A DNA stretch of 64,000 nucleotides from Photobacterium gaetbulicola Gung47 (GCA_000940995.1 CP005974.1:2294001-2358000); one strand, 5' to 3'; counted from the stretch's first letter, positions 9,021 to 17,807 are shown. The notes: generated by a model not told the origin, from the letters alone. Program-made: numbers and translations.

Positions 9021-9074
9021 CAGTAACCTCTGAGTGGATACTCGCTGACAAACAGTCATTAAAATTGATATATT

Positions 9075-9107
9075 GAAAAAGCCGTCCTTAGGACGGCTTT
9101 TTGTTTT
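9075..9107 (+). terminator. Rho-independent terminator after the DUF3581 gene
   Basis: The near-perfect hairpin AAAAAGCCGTCC-tta-GGACGGCTTTTT is followed by GTTTT. Confidence 0.9.
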
Positions 9108-9234
9108 GCCCTTCTCATGAGTACACAGCACGATTCTCCGGTTAATTAGCAATAACGCCCTATACTTTATGGTGTCATGACAATATGACAGCTCGATCCA
9201 TGATGATGATTTCAAACTAGGTGGAGAAATAATC

Positions 9235-9795
9235 ATGGTTAATCTCTTGAAATCAGCTCTTTATGTATCTGCCGTACTTTCAACAAGCTTGTTTGTCACT
9301 TCAGCTGTTGCCGAAGACGACAAGATGACGGAAGACTTGATGACAGAAAAAATTGGCAGAGCAAAATCTGCAGCCCCGGCATCTATCAGTGATGAAGCAA
9401 CGATTGTTGTGGATGGCAAAATAGTTGTTGAAGGCTCTAATGGTTGGACGTGCATGCCCGATACCTTTCCGAATGATGGAATGCCAATGTGCAACGATGC
9501 CGTATGGATGGAAATGCTGACAGCGATGGTCAATAAGAAAGACTTTACGGCAACTAAAATTGGTATTTCCTATATGCTACAAGGTGACCGTGGTGCCGGT
9601 GTCAGCAACACTGATCCTTATCATCCAGATCCAAAGAACGCTGATGACTATGTGGAAACCGGACCACACCTAATGATCATAGTCCCTAAAGCAATGCTCG
9701 AAGGCATTACCGATGACCCTTCCTCTGGCGGGCCTTATGTAATGTGGAAAGACACACCTTACGTACACATTATGGTACCGGTCGCTGACAAATAA
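9235..9795 (+). CDS. Hypothetical secreted protein
   Basis: I do not recognise this 186-residue protein. It has a convincing Sec signal peptide (residues 1-26, ending SAVAED), so it should be periplasmic or extracellular. The mature part has two cysteines close together (WTCMPDTFPNDGMPMCND), probably a disulfide, and blocks such as YHPDPKNADDYVETGPHLMIIVP and GGPYVMWKDTPYVHIMVP. A GGTGGAG-like ribosome site precedes the ATG. It has its own terminator and appears monocistronic. Met and Asp are frequent; no enzyme motif is evident. Confidence 0.75.
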   Translation: MVNLLKSALYVSAVLSTSLFVTSAVAEDDKMTEDLMTEKIGRAKSAAPASISDEATIVVDGKIVVEGSNGWTCMPDTFPNDGMPMCNDAVWMEMLTAMVNKKDFTATKIGISYMLQGDRGAGVSNTDPYHPDPKNADDYVETGPHLMIIVPKAMLEGITDDPSSGGPYVMWKDTPYVHIMVPVADK

Positions 9796-9819
9796 CCATT
9801 CATAACAACTCAACAAAGC

Positions 9820-9850
9820 AAACAACCCGGCAATCAAGGCTGGGTTGTTT
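9820..9850 (+). terminator. Hairpin terminator after the hypothetical secreted protein
   Basis: The stem AAACAACCC (9820-9828) pairs with GGGTTGTTT (9842-9850) around a 13-base loop. The T-tract is weak. Confidence 0.55.
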
Positions 9851-9917
9851 CTATCTGCAGGATATATGTTATGTTGATGAGCAAAGGGTTGGAGCGATAA
9901 CAAGACAAGGATAGCCA

Positions 9918-10823
9918 TTGAATTTTCGTCAAATTGAAGTTTTTTACGCTGTCATGAAAACAGGCAGTGTTTCAGGTGCAGCTAAACTACTGCATGTCTC
10001 GCAACCAAATATTACCCGTATCCTTGCCCATACCGAGCTCCAGCTTGGCTTCCCTCTGTTTCACCGCCACAAAGGACGGTTAATTGCTTCACACCAAGCG
10101 CTTACCTTATTGCCAGAAGCCGAAAAGGTGTATCGCCAACTTGGCAGTCTTCAATCACTCACGAGCAAATTACAAAAAGGCCACACTCATTTACGTGTCG
10201 GTGCTCCGCCTGTTCTCTCAACGAGCTTATTCCCCCCCGTCGTCGCTAGGCTATCCCAAGACTCTGCCATCTCGGCTGAAATCTCAACTGGCAACCAAAA
10301 TGAACTTTGCGACGCACTACTTGATAACCAACTTGATTTTGCTATCAGTTTTGGCCAAGTGGCTCCCCCGCGGATCACCAGTCAAGTACTCGTGCATACC
10401 GAAATGGTCGCATTATTGCCCAGGGATATCCCCAGCACACAAAACGCTATGTCAATTGTCGCTTTGCTTGAGTTGGCACCAATAATAGGCCTTGATGCGC
10501 GGGATCCTCTAGGGATGGCAGTTAAGCAGTCTATCCTACACCACCGCCCCGATCATCAGTTCCAACTTTCCGTGCGCTCATACTCCACGGCTGCAGAGTT
10601 GGTCATACAGGGGATGGGCATTGCGGTTGTTGATCCATGGACAGCAAAAAGCTACCAGGATAAGCTTGCAGTTCACCCGTTGTCTGAGCCGCTCCCCGTG
10701 TCTGTCAGCCTCTTATTTGCCGACAATTCCCCATTATCCTCTACGGCAAATCAGCTTATTGACCTGCTACGCCAATGCTTATCAGAGTCCCCGATCGTCA
10801 ATAGTGAATTATCCCAATTCTAA
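9918..10823 (+). CDS. LysR-family regulator, possibly DgcR of D-glutamate catabolism
   Basis: This 301-residue LysR-type regulator has an N-terminal winged helix-turn-helix (MNFRQIEVFYAVMKTGSVSGAAKLLHVSQPNITRIL) and a C-terminal effector domain. Translation starts at TTG 9918, preceded by AAGGATAG; no ATG fits. It lies on the same strand upstream of dgcN-dgcA. D-glutamate clusters in marine bacteria are reported to carry a regulator called DgcR, so this is a reasonable candidate, but the 541-bp gap with a small ORF weakens the link. A TATAAC-N5-GTTATA dyad upstream of dgcN could be its operator. Confidence 0.8.
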   Translation: MNFRQIEVFYAVMKTGSVSGAAKLLHVSQPNITRILAHTELQLGFPLFHRHKGRLIASHQALTLLPEAEKVYRQLGSLQSLTSKLQKGHTHLRVGAPPVLSTSLFPPVVARLSQDSAISAEISTGNQNELCDALLDNQLDFAISFGQVAPPRITSQVLVHTEMVALLPRDIPSTQNAMSIVALLELAPIIGLDARDPLGMAVKQSILHHRPDHQFQLSVRSYSTAAELVIQGMGIAVVDPWTAKSYQDKLAVHPLSEPLPVSVSLLFADNSPLSSTANQLIDLLRQCLSESPIVNSELSQF

Positions 10824-10930
10824 TAATGTAATTCCGTTTAATTGGTCGTTTCTCCTGCCGACCTCACAGACAACATTTTTTGTAATTAAATTTCACACCC
10901 GCAGTTACACATGCCAATAACCACTTGAAA

Positions 10931-10946
10931 AGTGATGCGCGTCACA
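10931..10946. promoter_or_regulatory. CRP-like binding site
   Basis: AGTGATGCGCGTCACA matches TGTGA-N6-TCACA at 9 of 10 defined positions. It lies 78-93 bp upstream of the small ORF at 11024 and downstream of the LysR gene. Cyclic-AMP control of a transcript starting in this gap is the likely meaning. Confidence 0.55.
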
Positions 10947-11023
10947 CTAAAATTCCCATTGCAGTAGTAATTACATCACGTAATGGTAATTTAATTACAA
11001 CTTAATAATTATAGAGGTAACTT

Positions 11024-11104
11024 ATGAACTATGACTCTCTTTTGGCAATGCACTACCTTGTTTCAAAACGCGTGAAAGCACAGACTAAGCAAAAGCGTAA
11101 ATAA
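11024..11104 (+). CDS. Small ORF, 26 codons, basic C-terminus
   Basis: The reading frame encodes MNYDSLLAMHYLVSKRV followed by a Lys/Gln/Arg-rich tail. It is preceded by AGAGG (11013-11017), 6 bases from the ATG, which is an excellent ribosome site. A CRP-like site and an ATTAC-N5-GTAAT dyad (10970-10984) lie upstream. I do not recognise the peptide. The hydrophobic first half and basic tail are compatible with a small regulatory or membrane-associated protein, or with a leader peptide. The evidence is the ribosome site and context only. Confidence 0.45.
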   Translation: MNYDSLLAMHYLVSKRVKAQTKQKRK

Positions 11105-11364
11105 TAGACTTGACCACACCCTCAAGACACAGATTTTAAAAACTCATCGCCCTTATGGTATGAACTCTCCCCCGCAGGGGGTGTTTGTACAAGACCAATC
11201 CGTTATCTCCTCCCTCGATTCACTCTGAAAACAGCATGAAAAGCATGCAGTAACTCAATCAACCGACTATAACCTGATGTTATACCCCTGAAACATTTAA
11301 GTATTCGTGCTTTTTTCAAGGCTCGATTATGGTGTCGTTACACTAAAAGAACCAAGGATGAATC
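11105..11364. promoter_or_regulatory. Upstream region of dgcN with a LysR-like dyad
   Basis: The 17-bp inverted repeat TATAAC-ctgat-GTTATA (11268-11284) has the T-N11-A form favoured by LysR-type regulators and sits 81-97 bp upstream of the dgcN ATG. A GC-rich hairpin around 11167-11184 (TCCCCC/GGGGG) could end the small-ORF transcript. No other gene is visible here. Confidence 0.4.
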
Positions 11365-12369
11365 ATGCAAATTCCACAGCCTTACTTATTGTTTCTCGGT
11401 GATGTTACAGACCCTCTTGCCGCCAAGACAGCCAGAGGGATCCTGCAATGGCGCCCAGAAATCTGTACTGGCCAGCTAAGGTTGACACCAGAAACAGTCA
11501 GCCTCGGGCTGGCCGATCTTTCTCTTGCCGATGCCTATGCGAAAGGCGCAAGAACTCTGGTGCTGGGAACTGCCAATGCCGGTGGCTTCATACCTCAAAC
11601 TTGGCTACCAACTCTGGAACAGGCATTGGATATTGGCTTTAATTTAGCCTCCGGTATGCACCAGCGCTTGGGAGACAATAGACTTCTGGCGCAAAGAGCC
11701 AGCGCCAATAGCTGTGAGCTGTTCGACGTTCGCCATTTTGATGGTGAGCTTGAGGTAGGTAACGGAAAAGCCCGTGCGGGAAAACGCCTTCTTACCGTCG
11801 GTACTGACTGCTCGGTTGGTAAAATGTACACCTCGCTCGCCCTAGAGAAAGAGATGAACCAACAAGGGCTAGACGCTCAGTTTTGCGCTACGGGACAGAC
11901 CGGTATCTTTATTTCCGGCAAAGGTATCGCCATCGATGCCGTTGTGGCAGATTTCATTTCTGGTGCCACTGAAGCCATTAGCCCTGATTTTGATGATCAT
12001 GATTGGGATATCATTGAAGGCCAAGGTTCACTGCTCAATCCCGCTTTTGCCGGAGTCAGTATGGGACTGCTGCATGGTGCTCAGCCTGATGCAATGGTGC
12101 TATGCCACGAAGTTGGGCGCAAGCATATCCGCCATCTTCCCCATATGCCGATGCCAACGCTGGACACTGTTATGGCAGCGAACCTCACTGCCGCTCGTCT
12201 GACCAACCCAAGGGCAACATTTGTCGGGATCTGCCTCAATACATCAGCATTAAACGAAAACGAGGCCCGGACCTACTGCAAGCAATTGGCAAGCCAATAT
12301 CAGTTGCCTGTTACCGACCCTGTTCGTTTTGGCGTTTCAGCCATAGCCGAGCAACTTCACCAGCTATAA
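11365..12369 (+). CDS. dgcN: D-glutamate N-acetyltransferase DgcN (DUF1611 family)
   Basis: The 334-residue protein belongs to the DUF1611 family, now linked in marine bacteria to D-glutamate use: DgcN acetylates D-glutamate with acetyl-CoA, and DgcA then racemises N-acetyl-D-glutamate to the L-form. Visible features are an N-terminal Rossmann-like domain (about 1-130) and a P-loop-like GTDCSVGKM (146-154) leading into the C-terminal domain (CATGQTGIFISGKG, IIEGQGSLLNPAFAG, CHEVGRKHIRHLP). The neighbour 11 bp downstream is an enolase-superfamily racemase, exactly the expected pair. The family call is strong; substrate rests on the pair. Confidence 0.82.
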   Translation: MQIPQPYLLFLGDVTDPLAAKTARGILQWRPEICTGQLRLTPETVSLGLADLSLADAYAKGARTLVLGTANAGGFIPQTWLPTLEQALDIGFNLASGMHQRLGDNRLLAQRASANSCELFDVRHFDGELEVGNGKARAGKRLLTVGTDCSVGKMYTSLALEKEMNQQGLDAQFCATGQTGIFISGKGIAIDAVVADFISGATEAISPDFDDHDWDIIEGQGSLLNPAFAGVSMGLLHGAQPDAMVLCHEVGRKHIRHLPHMPMPTLDTVMAANLTAARLTNPRATFVGICLNTSALNENEARTYCKQLASQYQLPVTDPVRFGVSAIAEQLHQL

Positions 12370-12380
12370 GAGGATCCGTT

Positions 12381-13355
12381 GTGAAATTTTCTGCCCGTCA
12401 CGAACGATTTGAGCTCGCAAGACCCTTTGTCATAGCCCGCGGTAGCCGCACCCACCAAGATGTTGTCGTTGCGACGCTTAAGGTAGGCGATCATTGCGCA
12501 AGCGCCGAATGTACACCGTATGCCAGGTACGGTGAGAGTATAGATAGCGTGATCGAACAAATTGAGCACTTCAATCGACTGCTTGAACAACACCCAACCC
12601 TGTCAGCCCAAGCTGTGCAGCAAGAACTCGTTCCCCAATTGCCTGCAGGTGCAGCAAGAAATGCTATCGATTGTGCTCTCTGGCGATTCAACGCCGAGAC
12701 GAGTTTTCCTACGCCACTTTTTGACATTAAGCCTCAGATAGTCACCGCACTGACGGTTTCTATCGATACACCTGCAAAAATGGCTAGGCAAGCACGCGAG
12801 TTATGCCGCCAAGGTGCAAAACTACTCAAAGTAAAGCTTGATGCCGAAAACTTAATTGAGCGTGTTGCTGCCGTTCGCGAGCAGGCCCCCGAGTGTGAGA
12901 TTATTCTCGATGCCAACGAAGCATGGGAAAACCTACCGTTGTCAGAGCTCTTCCAGGCATTGACTAGCTATGACATTCGCATGATTGAGCAACCGGTTCC
13001 CGCCGGCAAAGACGGGTTATTAAAAGGCATCCCGCATCCTATTCCCCTTTGCGCCGATGAAAGTTGCCATACCAGCGATGACATTGCCGGGATGATCGGA
13101 TGCTACGAAATGGTGAACATCAAACTGGATAAAACCGGCGGGTTGACCGAAGCGATCAAGCTCGCTGACCAAGCAAGGAAGCAAGGGCTAGATATTATGG
13201 TTGGCTGCATGGTAGGCACCTCACTGGCGATGGAAGCGGCTCTTCCCGTTGCCAGCCAAGCGGACTTGGTCGACCTTGATGGGCCTGTACTGCTCAAAAA
13301 TGACAGGGAGAACGGCTTGATATACCAGAATGGGAGGCTAGTGACTAGTCAGTAG
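12381..13355 (+). CDS. dgcA: N-acetyl-D-glutamate racemase DgcA (dipeptide epimerase family)
   Basis: This enolase-superfamily member (324 residues from GTG 12381) has the muconate-cycloisomerase/dipeptide-epimerase active site. The KxK pair K150/K152 (LLKVKLD), metal ligands D177 (ILDANE), E203 (MIEQP) and D226 (CADES), and the opposite base near K248 (VNIKLDKTGG) are all present. I chose the GTG because AAGAGGA lies 8-13 bases upstream and family members begin here. In-frame ATGs far upstream would lie inside dgcN. Paired with dgcN it should interconvert N-acetyl-D- and N-acetyl-L-glutamate. An L-Ala-D/L-Glu epimerase role is the main alternative. Confidence 0.82.
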   Translation: MKFSARHERFELARPFVIARGSRTHQDVVVATLKVGDHCASAECTPYARYGESIDSVIEQIEHFNRLLEQHPTLSAQAVQQELVPQLPAGAARNAIDCALWRFNAETSFPTPLFDIKPQIVTALTVSIDTPAKMARQARELCRQGAKLLKVKLDAENLIERVAAVREQAPECEIILDANEAWENLPLSELFQALTSYDIRMIEQPVPAGKDGLLKGIPHPIPLCADESCHTSDDIAGMIGCYEMVNIKLDKTGGLTEAIKLADQARKQGLDIMVGCMVGTSLAMEAALPVASQADLVDLDGPVLLKNDRENGLIYQNGRLVTSQ

Positions 13356-13367
13356 TTGAGTGAAATG

Positions 13368-13399
13368 AAAGCGCAGGCCATGTATTTGGCTTGCGCTTT
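13368..13399. terminator. Bidirectional terminator between dgcA and the BCCT transporter
   Basis: A 12-bp stem (13368-13379 with 13388-13399, one G-T pair) lies in the 62-bp convergent gap and could serve both genes. Confidence 0.6.
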
Positions 13400-13417
13400 A
13401 TCTACTTACTGGTTTTA

Positions 13418-14986
13418 CTACGGCTGACTGGCAACAGGTGCCGTTTCCCAATGCGGCTGGGACTCGGCTGTAGCTTTTTTGTCCTGCATTCGCAACACCG
13501 CGATTGGGCCAGTGATCAAGGTCACAGCGACTAACATAGACACAGGTACCGCCGTGATCACGATGAACGATTGTAACGCATTCAAGCCACCGTCGCCTGC
13601 CAGCAACAGCACCCCAGCGATAATGCCCATCGCCAAGGCCCAGAACAAACGCTGTGCCTTAGACGGCTGGTTGTCACCCGATACAACAAGGGCAATGGAG
13701 TAAGCCATTGAGTCGCCGGTAGTCACAACAAAAGTCGTTGTCAGTACCAAAAATGCCGGAATCAACAGTTCATTAAATGGCAACTGGGCCAGTGAAGCGA
13801 GTAATACTGCTGGAAGACCTGAGTCAGCTAATGGACCAGAAATACTGCCAGGAACCTGAAGTTCGAAGAAGATACCGGTTCCCCCCAAGACGGTAAACCA
13901 GAAATTAGTCACGATTGGCGCTGCCACCGCTATCGTCAGGATGAGTTCGCGAATGCTACGACCTTCAGAAATGCGAGCAATGAAGATTGCCATCATAGGA
14001 GCAAAACCGATGAACCAGCCCCAGAAGAACCAAGTCCACCACTGGCTCCACGCCGGGTTGCTTGCATTCACACTCATCTCAGGCAAATGCTGAAGATAAG
14101 AGGCAAACGCCAAACCAAAGTGCTCAAAGATAAACTGAGTCGGACCGAACACTAGCATCACTAACAGCAATGCAAATGCACCGATAATATTGAAACGGCT
14201 TAACCACTGTAGCCCCTTGTCCATCCCGGTAAAGGCGGAAAGCGAGTAGATCGCAACCACCACTGCCAGAATAACCATCTGGCCTGAAGCGTTGTTTTCA
14301 ATCCCGGCAACCACTTCTAGGCTATAACCTAACTGTGAAGCCAGGAAGCCTATCGGGCCAATCGTCCCTGCCGCAACCGCGATAATTGAACAGGCATCGA
14401 TAACCGATCCCAGCCAGTGGTTTTCCAACTTGTTGCCAACAACTGGATAGAGCAAAGCTCGCGGACGCAGTTTTACCCCACCCTGATGATGGGCATACAT
14501 GAGTACAATCGTTGCCAAAGTACCTAGCGCAGCCCACGCTAGGAAGCCCCAGTGCATAAAACTCTGGCTCAACGCCGGAACAACAGCAGACGCAGATTGT
14601 GCCTCAACGCCATCAAAACTTGGCGGCATTGTCATAAAGTGGTAAATCGGTTCAGCCGCTGACCAGAACACACCGCCACCAGCCAGCAATGTACACATGA
14701 TCATCGCCAGCCAACGGAAAGTACCTATTGTCGGCTTGCTGTTTACTGCACCAAGGCGTTGCTTGCCAAATGGGCTAACAGCAATCATCAATGCAATAAC
14801 GAGGTTAGTCACCATCAACCATTGCCAAAACTGGCCAAATACGGCGGTTGAATAGGAAAAGGCGGTATCAATGATCTGGCCGATCAAAGTCAAATCATAG
14901 AGGGAAAACAGGAGGAACAGCCCCAAGAAACCAATCGTTAGAACTGAAACTTTTTTATCGCTACCTTTTAGGGTATTGCTTAGCAT
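13418..14986 (-). CDS. BCCT-family transporter
   Basis: A 522-residue protein with about twelve membrane segments. The BCCT signature sits in the middle (WSQWWTWFFWGWFIGFAP, then MAIFIARISEGRSIRE), and the N-terminal FLGLFLLFSLYDLTL and ETAEPIYHF-type block (WSAAEPIYHFMTMPP) also fit. The family moves betaine, carnitine, choline or related quaternary or sulfonium compounds with Na+ or H+, often for osmoprotection. It converges with dgcA, so whether it serves D-glutamate is doubtful. The last 25 residues are a polar tail. Confidence 0.9.
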   Translation of the reverse strand: MLSNTLKGSDKKVSVLTIGFLGLFLLFSLYDLTLIGQIIDTAFSYSTAVFGQFWQWLMVTNLVIALMIAVSPFGKQRLGAVNSKPTIGTFRWLAMIMCTLLAGGGVFWSAAEPIYHFMTMPPSFDGVEAQSASAVVPALSQSFMHWGFLAWAALGTLATIVLMYAHHQGGVKLRPRALLYPVVGNKLENHWLGSVIDACSIIAVAAGTIGPIGFLASQLGYSLEVVAGIENNASGQMVILAVVVAIYSLSAFTGMDKGLQWLSRFNIIGAFALLLVMLVFGPTQFIFEHFGLAFASYLQHLPEMSVNASNPAWSQWWTWFFWGWFIGFAPMMAIFIARISEGRSIRELILTIAVAAPIVTNFWFTVLGGTGIFFELQVPGSISGPLADSGLPAVLLASLAQLPFNELLIPAFLVLTTTFVVTTGDSMAYSIALVVSGDNQPSKAQRLFWALAMGIIAGVLLLAGDGGLNALQSFIVITAVPVSMLVAVTLITGPIAVLRMQDKKATAESQPHWETAPVASQP

Positions 14987-15241
14987 AATAATCTCACGGT
15001 GTGTGTGAGGGGCGGCACTTTAACAGCTCGCCCGCAACCATACCAGTGAAATATTTCTTTATATTTTATAATTACAGCTCTGAGACTCTGCTGTTAAAAC
15101 AGACAACCAAGTAAAATAGTCAGCTATTATAGGAGGTTATGGCACACATCAATCATTCCGCCTCAAATGTTTCGAACACGAAATATTTTTTGTGAGGCTG
15201 CTCAACAATCCCCCAACCACAAAGCATGAAACCGCAGCGGC

Positions 15242-16201
15242 TTATTCTTTACTTAACTGACGAACAACATGCTCCGCCAATAAATGACTATGCACGTTTC
15301 GCTGAGTTAACGAAAGAGATTGCTTTCCGGCCCTTACCACATCAAGCCAATGCTCTGCCATTGCATGGAAGCCCTTCGCGGCAAGCATTGGTGTCCAGTC
15401 GGCCAACTTGATTCTCTCTTCTTTGTTTTTAAGCCAGCGGCTTCCTTCAGCGAAAGAGTCAAATCGGTAGCTGGCATTGCGGTAGTTTGCTGTCACTGTC
15501 TCCATCGTCGCCCCGTGCTGGCGGTTCATTGAGGCATGAAACAAGGTTTCTCCCTGTTGCCATTGCACATCCAGTCGCCCCAGTAGATTTCGGCCCACAT
15601 TTTGGGCTGACTGAGTCGTAATGTAGAGCTCTTCAGGTGCAATGCTTGCGTTGAGGTTGATGCTATCTAGCGGATGGATGAAGTCATCAAAGATAAAGCT
15701 TCGAGTTTCACCCGGTAAGTCATGGCGATGCTTCTCCCAGCGCAATGATAACAATGGCTCTGAAGATGGTTGGGTTTCAGGCAACGCGTGTACACCAGCC
15801 AGACCCGGAAGATGAGTTTTATACAGGGGTATATAGCGGCGGTTAAACCCCATGAACAACGGGGTCTGCTTACGTTCAGCCAAATCGTAGAGACGTTCGC
15901 ATTGCTCATAGTTATCAGCCAGAGGCTTATCAACAAACACCGGTAGCCCGAGATTCAAGAAAAAGGCAGCCAACACAGGATGTGAAACCGTTGCACTGTG
16001 GATCATAACGGCATCGATATCGGCTTTAACCAGATCCGCATAATCAGTATAGGCCTCAGTAACATGATATTTTTTCGTCAGCCGCTGCAAACGCTCTGGG
16101 TTACGTGTGCAAAAAACCCACTCAACATTCTCCAGTTGGGTAAGTACCGGCAAATGTGCCTTTACAGCGATATCGCCTAATCCTATTGCGGCTATCTTCA
16201 T
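15242..16201 (-). CDS. Gfo/Idh/MocA-family oxidoreductase
   Basis: This 319-residue protein has an N-terminal NAD(P)-binding Rossmann fold (IAAIGLGDIAVKAHLPVL) and the family's cofactor-site motif VDKPLADNYEQC near residue 92. A C-terminal substrate domain follows. Relatives oxidise or reduce sugars, inositols or virulence-related compounds (MviM group). It is divergent from the PAP2 phosphatase and has no obvious partner, so the substrate is open. Confidence 0.88.
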   Translation of the reverse strand: MKIAAIGLGDIAVKAHLPVLTQLENVEWVFCTRNPERLQRLTKKYHVTEAYTDYADLVKADIDAVMIHSATVSHPVLAAFFLNLGLPVFVDKPLADNYEQCERLYDLAERKQTPLFMGFNRRYIPLYKTHLPGLAGVHALPETQPSSEPLLSLRWEKHRHDLPGETRSFIFDDFIHPLDSINLNASIAPEELYITTQSAQNVGRNLLGRLDVQWQQGETLFHASMNRQHGATMETVTANYRNASYRFDSFAEGSRWLKNKEERIKLADWTPMLAAKGFHAMAEHWLDVVRAGKQSLSLTQRNVHSHLLAEHVVRQLSKE

Positions 16202-16306
16202 CTTATTCCCTACTAAACTTAATCTAACGACTTATGACACTTATTTTACTTTTTAAGCCGTATACTCTGCTAGAATTCCTTTTCCATTTTATGAAGTGTG
16301 TTGATT

Positions 16307-17059
16307 ATGTTCCTCCGTCCATTCGTTGAAAGAAAAATACCCGGCCTTATCGCATTGCTGCTAATGACCACCCTGTTATCCGCAGTACTGGTATTCTATT
16401 CTCAGGCTAACCTGGATGGACCTGTATCGGCCGTTAGCGGCATGTTTTTCTCGCTGTTAACCCACTCTGCCGGGAACCCTGGTTTTTTGGTCTCTGTCGC
16501 CGTTTTCATGCTTATTCCCGTGGTGCTCAAGCTGCCTAGGAAGGCACTATTCAAGCTGGGAGTTCAGTTTGCCCTTCTGCTCGCACTCAGCTTTGTGGCA
16601 AAAACCGTAATGAAACATATTACAGAGGTTCCGCGCCCATACACCCATCAACTGCAATCCATGCATATCGTGGATAGCCCACAGGCCTTTTATGCTCTGA
16701 GCGATACAGAGAAAGATTCGGCGGTAAAGCAGGCAAGCAAAAGTGTCAGCCAGTGGCGTATTGCTCATTGGCAAGGTGAAACTAACTATTCGCTACCTTC
16801 CGGGCACACTATCTTTACCGCTGTATGTGTGGCTTTTTGGGGAGGTTTCTTTTTAAGACGCCGCCAAATTATTCCGGCCGGTATCATCATTATCTGGGCC
16901 GTAGGCGTTGGTATCAGCCGCATTTGGCTTGGTATGCACTGGCCGTCAGACCTACTGGCATCCATTTTTGGGGCCGCATGCTTGTACATGTGTATCCCTG
17001 AATGGGGGGTATCCCCGGCAGTCCAGCCTAATTCGAAAAAAATCCTGCAACGAAGATAG
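16307..17059 (+). CDS. pgpB: PAP2-family phosphatase, PgpB-like
   Basis: The membrane phosphatase has the three PAP2 active-site motifs in order: KTVMKHITEVPRP (about residue 105), PSGH (about 165) and SRIWLGMHWPSD (about 205), separated by several hydrophobic segments. PgpB-like enzymes dephosphorylate phosphatidylglycerol phosphate, undecaprenyl pyrophosphate and related lipids at the inner membrane. I chose ATG 16307 (250 residues); in-frame GTG 16298 and TTG 16301 just upstream are alternatives, as no strong ribosome site decides. The gene name is by similarity of size and motif order. Confidence 0.82.
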   Translation: MFLRPFVERKIPGLIALLLMTTLLSAVLVFYSQANLDGPVSAVSGMFFSLLTHSAGNPGFLVSVAVFMLIPVVLKLPRKALFKLGVQFALLLALSFVAKTVMKHITEVPRPYTHQLQSMHIVDSPQAFYALSDTEKDSAVKQASKSVSQWRIAHWQGETNYSLPSGHTIFTAVCVAFWGGFFLRRRQIIPAGIIIIWAVGVGISRIWLGMHWPSDLLASIFGAACLYMCIPEWGVSPAVQPNSKKILQRR

Positions 17060-17095
17060 CGCTTCCCCCACCACCCGACTGACCTGTCCTCTCCC

Positions 17096-17148
17096 CAACA
17101 AAAACACCTCTGCGACTGGTTTTACTTGAAAACCAACCGCAGAGGTGT
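17096..17148 (-). terminator. Rho-independent terminator of the XRE regulator gene
   Basis: A 20-bp stem (17104-17123 with 17129-17148, 18 of 20 positions paired, 5-base loop) is followed on the minus strand by TTTTTGTT. It may also stop pgpB transcription. Confidence 0.8.
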
Positions 17149-17179
17149 CAATAAACAGCCTAGTTAATATCAGCCGCTT

Positions 17180-17539
17180 TTAATGCACTTCAACACTGTG
17201 TACATATTCAACAACCAGTTGATTGCCACTGTATCGAACATTCTTAATATCGCCGTCAACAATAAAAGTGTTGGTTAGAGTGACGGAACTTGGCAGCTCG
17301 GCACCAACCTGATTACGAAGCGAAGGCAGTGTCAGCACAGGGTCGACGCCAATATAGCTACAGAACTGAGTGACAAACCGGTGCTCTAGCGGAACACTGC
17401 CACGAAGGATGTCAGAAAAAACCAACTGGCTGACCCCAAGACGCTTTGCCATCTCAATTTGAGTCACTCGCATTTTCGCCTTATAGCTCATCCAAGTATC
17501 ATGAAGAACCTGACGGTCTTGTTCAGTATATTGCATCAT
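17180..17539 (-). CDS. Small XRE-type helix-turn-helix regulator
   Basis: A 119-residue protein with a lambda-repressor-like DNA-binding domain (VTQIEMAKRLGVSQLVFSDILRG, about residues 23-45) and a short beta-rich C-terminal part (SVTLTNTFIVDGDIKNVRYSG). I chose the ATG at 17539 because AAGGAAAC lies just upstream; the next codon is also ATG. An upstream start at 17587 would add 16 poorly supported residues. It stands alone with its own terminator. Its target is unknown. Confidence 0.75.
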   Translation of the reverse strand: MMQYTEQDRQVLHDTWMSYKAKMRVTQIEMAKRLGVSQLVFSDILRGSVPLEHRFVTQFCSYIGVDPVLTLPSLRNQVGAELPSSVTLTNTFIVDGDIKNVRYSGNQLVVEYVHSVEVH

Positions 17540-17749
17540 AGTTTCCTTGCGCACTGTGCCACGCGCATTTGTATTTTTTCGTTGCACTTATTTAAGCCGA
17601 TCGCACAATAGGTTTTGTCAGAGAAAAGTAAGGCTTCATCGCTTTCCAAGCCGCGTCACACAAGGGTTGAGCGCAAAAAATGGAAAAACAATGCCCGATC
17701 ATGGACTTGTTACTTTTTGTCCAAAAACGAGCCCGGCTTGCTGTTGAGA

Positions 17750-17779
17750 TTGCTCAATTTCGAAAATGCCGGATATAAT
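17750..17779 (+). promoter_or_regulatory. Sigma-70-like promoter of the Cys-rich protein gene
   Basis: TTGCTC (17750-17755) and TATAAT (17774-17779) are 18 bp apart and end 28 bp before the start codon. Confidence 0.45.
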
Positions 17780-17807
17780 GTGCTTGTCCGTTTGAATTGG
17801 GTTATCT

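Noticed and set aside
8325..9236. A 303-codon open frame on the minus strand opposite the DUF3581 gene
   Set aside because: The plus-strand product matches a conserved family with a good start and terminator; the antisense frame has no recognisable features and unusual composition.
12102..12380. Upstream extension of dgcA into dgcN
   Set aside because: It would overlap dgcN by nearly 270 bp; the GTG at 12381 has a good ribosome site and gives the normal family length.
15139..15195. AGGAGG followed by ATG and 18 codons upstream of the BCCT gene on the plus strand
   Set aside because: Only two bases separate AGGAGG from ATG, too close for normal initiation, and the frame is very short.
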